A stretch of 64,000 bases of DNA from Cafeteria roenbergensis. Lineage: Eukaryota > Sar > Bigyra > Bicosoecida > Cafeteriaceae. Location of the stretch: NCBI GenBank assembly GCA_008330645.1, contig VLTN01000022.1:420822-484821 (forward strand). The letters are read 5' to 3'. The notes beneath the pieces are model-generated. The model did no database searches. It worked only from the letters and a program-made list of their open reading frames with translations, and was not told where the DNA came from. Shown piece by piece: positions 59,601-64,000 of the stretch. A program made the translations under genes and the position numbers. The first letter of the stretch is position 1. Each line of letters opens with the position of its first letter.

Positions 59601-60657
59601 GAGCTTCGCGGGCACGCTGTCCACGATGGCGCAGTGTCGGCGTGCCAGGGGGGAGTACGATGCGGCGCTGGATCTGCTGGAGCGGTGCAGGGACATCCAG
59701 GCCCCGTCGGTGGGCGAGGAGCACCCGAGCTTCGCGAAAACGCTGTACACGATGGCGCAGTGTCGGCGCGACAAGGGGGAGTACGATGCGGCGCTGGATC
59801 TGCTGGAGCGGTGCAGGGCCATCGAGGCCTCGTCGGTGGGCGAGGAGCACCCGAGCTTCGCGGGCACGCTGTTCACGATGGCGCAGTGTCGGCGTGACAA
59901 GGGGGAGTACGATGCGGCGCTGGATCTGCTGGAGCGGTGCAGGGACATCCAGGCCTCGTCGGTGGGCGAGGACCACCCGAGCTTCGCGGGCACGCTGGCC
60001 ACGATGGCGCAGTGTCGGCAGGCCAAGGGGGAGTACGATGCGGCGCTGGAGCTGCTGGAGCGGTGCAGGGACATCGAGGCCTCGTCGGTGGGCGAGGAGC
60101 ACCCGAGCTTCGCGGGCACGCTGTACACGATGGCGCAGTGTCGGCGCGACAAGGGGGAGTACGATGCGGCGCTGGATCTGCTGGAGCGGTGCAGGGACAT
60201 CTTCGCCTCGTCGGTGGGCGAGGAGCACCCGAGCTTTGTGGGCACGCTGTACACGATGGCGCAGTGTCGGCGTGCCAGGGGGGAGTACGATGCGGCGCTG
60301 GATCTGCTGGAGCGGTGCAGGGCCATCGAGGCCTCGTCGGTGGGTGAGGAGCACCCGAGCTTCGCGGGCACGCTGTTCACGATGGCGCAGTGTCGGCGTG
60401 ACAAGGGGGAGTACGATACGGCGCTGGATCTGCTGGAGCGGTGCAGGGACATCTTCGCCTCGTCGCTGGGCGAGGAGCACCCGAGCTTCGCGGGCACGCT
60501 GTTCACGATGGCGCAGTGTCGGCAGAAGAAGGGGGAGTACGATGCGGCGCTGGATCTGCTCTCTCGGTGCTCTGTGATCTTCGCGAGGTCTTTAGGAGAA
60601 CGGCACCCCAATTTCTTGCTTGCGCGTCGATCGATTGAAGCTTTGCTTTGGAAATGA
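56650..60657 (+). CDS. CLU-like domain protein with twelve near-identical TPR repeats
   Basis: Intronless, 1,335 residues from ATG 56650 to TGA; ATG 56800, in frame, is a possible later start. Residues ~70-400 resemble the central domain of CLU/TIF31-type proteins: HELAMLTHLHDADAARLL, FSRHAVGGRTLRVGSGDGG, AEELAAGLHL and DVELHALPWGEVVLLDTHRL, compared with the LYGSxDGGRTVH and GxxYLLDxxRL features of that family. This assignment is by eye and moderate. The middle (400-820) is Ala-rich and helical. From residue 833 to the end there are twelve 42-residue TPRs of kinesin-light-chain type (GEYDAALDLLERCRDI, SVGEEHPSFAGTL, TMAQCR). CLU proteins bind mRNAs for mitochondrial proteins in other eukaryotes; here the repeats may serve another partner. 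The retroelement array begins 12 bp after its stop. Confidence 0.8.
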   Translation: MSPAAGAFTAPQAGAAGAGQDAALIQRTVLAPGHAAQASAGHGAAARGAGMPLRAEGPAAAVAAHPETVGDKASRLRNKPTLTAHDHLERLEELAGVRQAFQRITEGAADAIARAFHDAKQRKRCGDDRPLQAITQECVGRLRGGESLQVVDAGIAGGVKVADPSTGAFFKIAEDTVGIYRGSSVMADKAAKHELAMLTHLHDADAARLLTVPLASCVDVTVRDAAGRPERVYRVQGFSRHAVGGRTLRVGSGDGGVTAHVCAELDGVAEELAAGLHLAPSLMTPRSGDFTRHRYRRVRGGRDPDSFPRLGPATDELLESVGAGRHAAESSGVCAAVEAEHDVVLDPLRPVHAEHSKSRQRRLRGHIQRLPFDVELHALPWGEVVLLDTHRLCIPDVTGGAAADGQIAVVWAATPGGPSGAEGESGRTAVDASSSSSSPVLRVVGLPEGGSSDAVLATLAAREAGLLTGADAPVWNAVELGPLAACCGVAVLQSSDGAIRVLLPRPGQFWRAAYLTALFRPEAAAVLREAGAEPVSPDAVMEGGRDAGGLAKGRLVDAGDVLLGAHNVGLAADAVQECLIACWRAGQGDDVASVRRAVKAGLHTRGLGLRHAWRVLGAELGRAQEPGGVGLPPSVLRAAAACTSLPSPGSSGAAALECLVSEGAAGGADADADWLRACCVARGVASKGRGVPMATAVLVGRAAAAGGIAVGQAWAAMQRECGRRVKVSGSGARSERRGAALSFGDDSAGLAARMIASQLRGLRLSERLCDEAWRHHRGGAAHSLSETCARESSDGALEVLCLLVAAGCSINADESNGEETMLQACAFRLLERGEYDAALDLLERCRDIHASSLGEEHPSFAGTLFTMAQCRQEKGEYDAALGLLERCRAIEASSVGEEHPSFAGTLFTMAQCRRARGEYDAALDLLERCRDIQAPSVGEEHPSFAKTLYTMAQCRRDKGEYDAALELLERCRDIQASSVGEEHPSFAGTLSTMAQCRRARGEYDAALDLLERCRDIQAPSVGEEHPSFAKTLYTMAQCRRDKGEYDAALDLLERCRAIEASSVGEEHPSFAGTLFTMAQCRRDKGEYDAALDLLERCRDIQASSVGEDHPSFAGTLATMAQCRQAKGEYDAALELLERCRDIEASSVGEEHPSFAGTLYTMAQCRRDKGEYDAALDLLERCRDIFASSVGEEHPSFVGTLYTMAQCRRARGEYDAALDLLERCRAIEASSVGEEHPSFAGTLFTMAQCRRDKGEYDTALDLLERCRDIFASSLGEEHPSFAGTLFTMAQCRQKKGEYDAALDLLSRCSVIFARSLGERHPNFLLARRSIEALLWK
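59146..60657. repeat. Twelve 126-bp coding tandem repeats (TPR array)
   Basis: Period is exactly 126 bp (42 codons). Internal units differ at only a few positions, mostly at D/A, I-Q/E/F-A and RRDK/RARG/RQAK. The first and last units are the most diverged, as expected when an array expands from its middle by unequal exchange. Confidence 0.95.
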
Positions 60658-60669
60658 TTGAACTATGGG

Positions 60670-61284
60670 TGAACATCGTTGGGGGGGGTCGAAAACTCGC
60701 GTCACCATACCACACACTCGATTCACAGACTCACCAATCACCAATCCAGCAACTCCATCACCGATGAATCACAAACCGCGCGAAACCCGCAATCCCAAGT
60801 CCAAAGCCCAGGATTAGATTGAATGAACATTGTTGGGGGGGGTCGAAAACTCGCAGCACCATACCACACACTCGATTCACAGACTCACCAATCACCAATC
60901 CAGCAACTCCATCACCGATGAATCACAAACCGCGCGAAACCCGCAATCCCAAGTCCAAAGCCCAGGATTAGATTGAATGAACATTGTTGGGGCGGTCGAA
61001 AACTCGCAGCACCATACCACACACTCGATTCACAGACTCATCAAGAACCAACCCAGCAACTCCATCACCGATGAATCACAAACCGCGCGAAACCCGCAAT
61101 CCCAAGTCCAAAGCCCAGGATTAGATTGAATGAACATCGTTGGGGGGGGTCGAAAACTCGCAGCACCATACCACACACTCGATTCACAGACTCATCAAGA
61201 ACCAACCCAGCAACTCCATCACCGATGAATCACAAACCGCGCGAAACCCGCAATCCCAAGTCCAAAGCCCAGGATTAGATTGAA
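60670..61284 (-). mobile_element. Array units 1-4: four ~154-bp 5'-truncated retroelement ends
   Basis: Four head-to-tail copies (60670-60823, 60824-60977, 60978-61130, 61131-61284) containing only the last ~140 bp of the 3' UTR, beginning on the plus strand with TGAACAT(C/T)GTTGGGG. All are truncated at the same base, after CCAAAGCCCAG, and followed by the same filler GATTAGATTGAA. Units 1-2 carry the variant CACCAATCACCAATCC and units 3-4 carry CATCAAGAACCAACCC. One G is missing from the G-run of unit 3. Confidence 0.92.
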
Positions 61285-61650
61285 TGAACATCGTTGGGGG
61301 GGGTCAAAAACTTGCGTAACCATGCCACACACTCGAGTCACAGACTCACCAATCACCAATCCAGCAACTCCATCACCGATGAATCACAATCCCCGCCAAA
61401 CCCACAATCCCAAGTCTCAAGTCCCAGATCCCTGCCATCACACTGCCTCGAGTCGCCACTCAGCCGCCCCTGCTCACCGCATACGCTCCACCTGCTGCCG
61501 CAGGTACTGCGTCTGCCCGATCAGCTGGTTCGCCAGTCCCTTGGCGATGACCTCGTTCAGCCTCGACAGCCAGCGGAAGGCCCAGCGCGCACGCTCCCTC
61601 GGCCGCCCACCGAAGGCCGTGTCCGCCACTAGTGTCATGTTTAGGTTGAA
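61285..61650 (-). mobile_element. Array unit 5: 366-bp truncated retroelement
   Basis: Contains the complete 3' UTR and the last ~53 codons (VADTAFGGRPRERARWAF to QQVERMR stop). The 5' truncation lies at GTCCGCCAC, followed by 21 bp of non-element filler ending GTTTAGGTTGAA, then the 3' end of unit 6. Confidence 0.92.
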
Positions 61651-62140
61651 TGAACATCGTTGGGGGGGGTCGAAAACTCGCGTAACCATGCCACACACTC
61701 GATTCACAGACTCACCAATCACCAATCCAGCAACTCCATCACCGATGAATCACAATCCCCGCCAAACCCACAATCCCAAGTCTCAAATCCCAGATCACTC
61801 CCATCACACTGCCACGAGCCGCCACTCAGCCGCCCCTGCTCACCGCATGCGCTCCACCTGCTGTCGCAGGTACTGCGTCTGCCCGATCAGCTGGTTCGCC
61901 AGTCCCTTGGCGATGACCTCGTTCAGCCTCGACAGCCAGCGAAAGGCCCAGCGCGCACGCTCCCTCGGCCGGTCGCCGAAGGCCGTGTCCGCCACCTTCT
62001 TGAGGAAGGCGAAGGCCGCCGGTCCCATGCGTCCCGTGGTCGTGATGACGAAGGGCACAATGGAGCTCAAGTTGTCCTTTGTAGCTGAGCTCTTCTTGTA
62101 CTCCCTCATCTTGTCATTATCACGGCGCTCGAGATGAAGA
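61651..62140 (-). mobile_element. Array unit 6: 490-bp truncated retroelement
   Basis: Same 3' end, with coding sequence extending back to NDKMREYKKSSATKDN. The 5' truncation is at GGCGCTCGAG with filler ATGAAGA. Differs from unit 7 by a few substitutions (for example N/R before DNDKM). Confidence 0.92.
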
Positions 62141-63110
62141 TGAACATCGTTGGGGGGGGTCGAAAACTCGCGTCGCCATACCACACACTCGATTCACAGA
62201 CTCATCAAAAACCAATCCAGCAACTCCATCACCGATGAATCACAAACCGCTCCAAACCCGCAATCCCAAGTCTCAAGTCCCAGATCACTCCCATCACACT
62301 GCCACGAGTCGCCACTCAGCCGCCCCTGCTCACCGCATACGCTCCACCTGCTGTCGCAGGTACTGCGTCTGCCCGATCAGCTGGGTCGCCAGTCCCTTGG
62401 CGATGACCTCGTTCAGCCTCGACAGCCAGCGAAAGGCCCAGCGCGCACGCTCCCTCGGCCGGTCGCCGAAGGCCGTGTCCGCCACCTTCTTGAGGAAGGC
62501 GAAGGCCGCCGGTCCCATGCGTCCCGTGGTCGTGATGACGAAGGGCACAATGGAGCTCAAGTTGTCCTTTGTAGCTGAGCTCTTCTTGTACTCCCTCATC
62601 TTGTCATTCTCACGGCGCTCGAGAAAGGCGTCCATGCTCTGCAGGCCCTGCGTCACGTAGGACTTGCTCACCGCCGAGGTGATCTGCACGTCGACGAGAC
62701 AGGTGGTCTCGAAGTCGACGTGCACCCGCAGGTCCGGTCGCTTGCGCGCGGCCTCGCTGGACCCCGGCTGGGACCCGAAGCGCGTCTGCCCGTCCTGCCA
62801 GCTGGAGGGCTCCACCACCGACTGTAGTCCCGCCGAGCGCACCGCTGCGTGCAGCACGTCGCGGACATCGTTGTGCGCCCGGATGGTGGAGCCCTTGCCG
62901 CAGCGGCAACGCGCCAGGTGGTGCGCCACGCCGGAGACCCCGCCGATGTGGACGGTGCCTCTCGCGGTGGTGTCTCGCTGCATGCACGCGCAGTTGATCG
63001 ACACGCCGTCCGGCACCACGTGGTCGGCCTCGGAGGCTCCGATGCGGTAGCGTTCCACCACCGCAAACTCCTCGTCCGCGAGCCCGCGGGGTCCCATCAT
63101 AGTGATTGAA
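62141..63110 (-). mobile_element. Array unit 7: 970-bp retroelement with C-terminal endonuclease-like region
   Basis: The longest fully contained copy. The minus-strand frame, entering at 63110 and stopping at 62330, encodes about 258 residues: a Cys/His cluster (CACMQ, then VAHHLARCRCGKG), a basic-to-helical block IRAHNDVRDVLHAAVRSAGL, then KRPDLRVHVDFETTCLVDVQ, a restriction-like (PD-D/ExK) nuclease pattern, and ENDKMREYKK followed by LSSIVPFVITTTGRMGPAAF. A zinc knuckle followed by such a nuclease is the usual C-terminus of site-preferring non-LTR retrotransposons. The reverse transcriptase itself lies 5' and is absent here. Junction to unit 8 is ATAGTGATTGAA. Confidence 0.88.
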
Positions 63111-64000
63111 TGAACATCGTTGGGGGGGGTCGAAAACTCGCGTAACCATGCCACACACTCGATTCACAGACTCACCAATCACCAATCCAGCAACTCCATC
63201 ACCGATGAATCACAAATCGCGCCAAACCCACAATCCCAAGTCCCAAGCCCAGATCACTCCCATCACACTGCCACGAGTCGCCACTCAGCCGCCCCTGCTC
63301 ACCGCATACGCTCCACCTGCTGTCGCAGGTACTGCGTCTGCCCGATCAGCTGGGTCGCCAGTCCCTTGGCGATGACCTCGTTCAGCCTCGACAGCCAGCG
63401 GAAGGCCCAGCGCGCACGCTCCCTCGGCCGGTCGCCGAAGGCCGTGTCCGCCACCTTCTTGAGGAAGGCGAAGGCCGCCGGTCCCATGCGTCCCGTGGTC
63501 GTGATGACGAAGGGCACAATGGAGCTCAAGTTGTCCTTTGTAGCTGAGCTCTTCTTGTACTCCCTCATCTTGTCATTCTCACGGCGCTCGAGAAAGGCGT
63601 CCATGCTCTGCAGGCCCTGCGTCACGTAGGACTTGCTCACCGCCGAGGTGATCTGCACGTCGACGAGACAGGTGGTCTCGAAGTCGACGTGCACCCGCAG
63701 GTCCGGTCGCTTGCGCGCGGCCTCGCTGGACCCCGGCTGGGACCCGAAGCGCGTCTGCCCGTCCTGCCAGCTGGAGGGCTCCACCACCGACTGTAGTCCC
63801 GCCGAGCGCACCGCTGCGTGCAGCACGTCGCGGACATCGTTGTGCGCCCGGATGGTGGAGCCCTTGCCGCAGCGCAACGCGCCAGGGTGGTGCGCCACGC
63901 CGGAGACCCCGCCGATGTGGACGGTGCCTCTCGCGGTGGTGTCTCGCTGCATGCACGCGCAGTTGATCGACACGCCGTCCGGCACCACGTGGTCGGCCTC
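63111..64000 (-). mobile_element. Array unit 8: retroelement copy running out of the window
   Basis: Same 3' UTR and coding region as unit 7 and at least 890 bp long. It is nearly identical to unit 7 but has a 1-bp deletion near 63874 and a 1-bp insertion near 63886. These shift and restore the frame, changing HHLARCRCGKG to HHPGALRCGKG and removing one Cys of the zinc-knuckle-like cluster. The 5' end is not seen. Confidence 0.9.

Noticed and set aside
59087-60577. Alternative-frame repetitive proteins across the TPR array on both strands
   Set aside because: These are frame shadows of the 126-bp repeat. Only one frame gives canonical TPR helices and a continuous upstream domain.
60670-61284. 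154-bp repeats considered as an independent satellite or CRISPR-like array
   Set aside because: Each unit is the 3' end of the longer elements to the right, and there are no spacers.
61460-63110. Plus-strand frames starting MRSTCCRRYC or MNEHRWGG in the array as genes
   Set aside because: They are antisense to the retroelement coding region and 3' UTR, and recur only because the element recurs.

Overview
The window looks like nuclear DNA of a high-GC, flagellated unicellular eukaryote. Genes carry spliceosomal introns: 13 of 15 inferred donors read GTGAG and 13 of 15 acceptors end in GCAG. Products include a 60S ribosomal protein, a mitochondrial import-motor subunit, a eukaryotic-type glycogen debranching enzyme, a phosducin-like chaperone cofactor and a DZIP1-type ciliary protein. 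A eukaryotic glycogen debrancher, a DZIP1-like protein and extreme GC content together suggest a heterotrophic or mixotrophic protist, for example a bicosoecid-like stramenopile. The lineage is inference only; nothing in the sequence names the species.

Layout. 1-25,200 is a compact housekeeping and signalling block: the end of PAM16, then a PX-AGC kinase and a PH-domain protein sharing a 243-bp divergent promoter, RPL7 and an aldo-keto reductase also divergent, the 2,239-residue debranching enzyme, a kelch protein, PDCL3, a two-helix mini-protein and a type I membrane glycoprotein. 25,600-38,500 holds long, low-complexity or coiled-coil scaffold proteins: an SH3-containing disordered protein, a DZIP1-like protein, and a fibronectin-III-like protein with a mosaic 14/18-residue coiled-coil repeat. 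38,500-55,500 is rich in secretory and surface genes: a GT10 fucosyltransferase with a truncated second copy, a 3,508-residue RCC1/IPT/Cys-rich multi-pass receptor-like protein, and a glycosyltransferase interrupted by an in-frame TAG. 55,500-64,000 is an accessory end: a solitary 5'-truncated retroelement copy, a CLU-like/TPR protein with twelve nearly identical TPRs, and a head-to-tail array of at least eight 5'-truncated copies of the same non-LTR-type element running off the window.

The most interesting region is the terminal array. All copies share one 3' end, all point the same way (3' ends toward the genes, 5' ends toward the right edge), the copies get longer toward the right, and three of the short junctions are G/T-rich and resemble degenerate telomere sequence. 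This is the geometry of telomere-extending or telomere-associated retrotransposons, so the right edge may be subtelomeric. A centromeric or internal cluster is the main alternative.

Introns are strongly biased to the 5' parts of genes, and the longest genes have none recognisable. That pattern is usually attributed to reverse-transcriptase-mediated intron loss and would fit a genome with active retroelements. Exon boundaries were deduced by eye from splice consensus, reading frame and family similarity, and need transcript confirmation.
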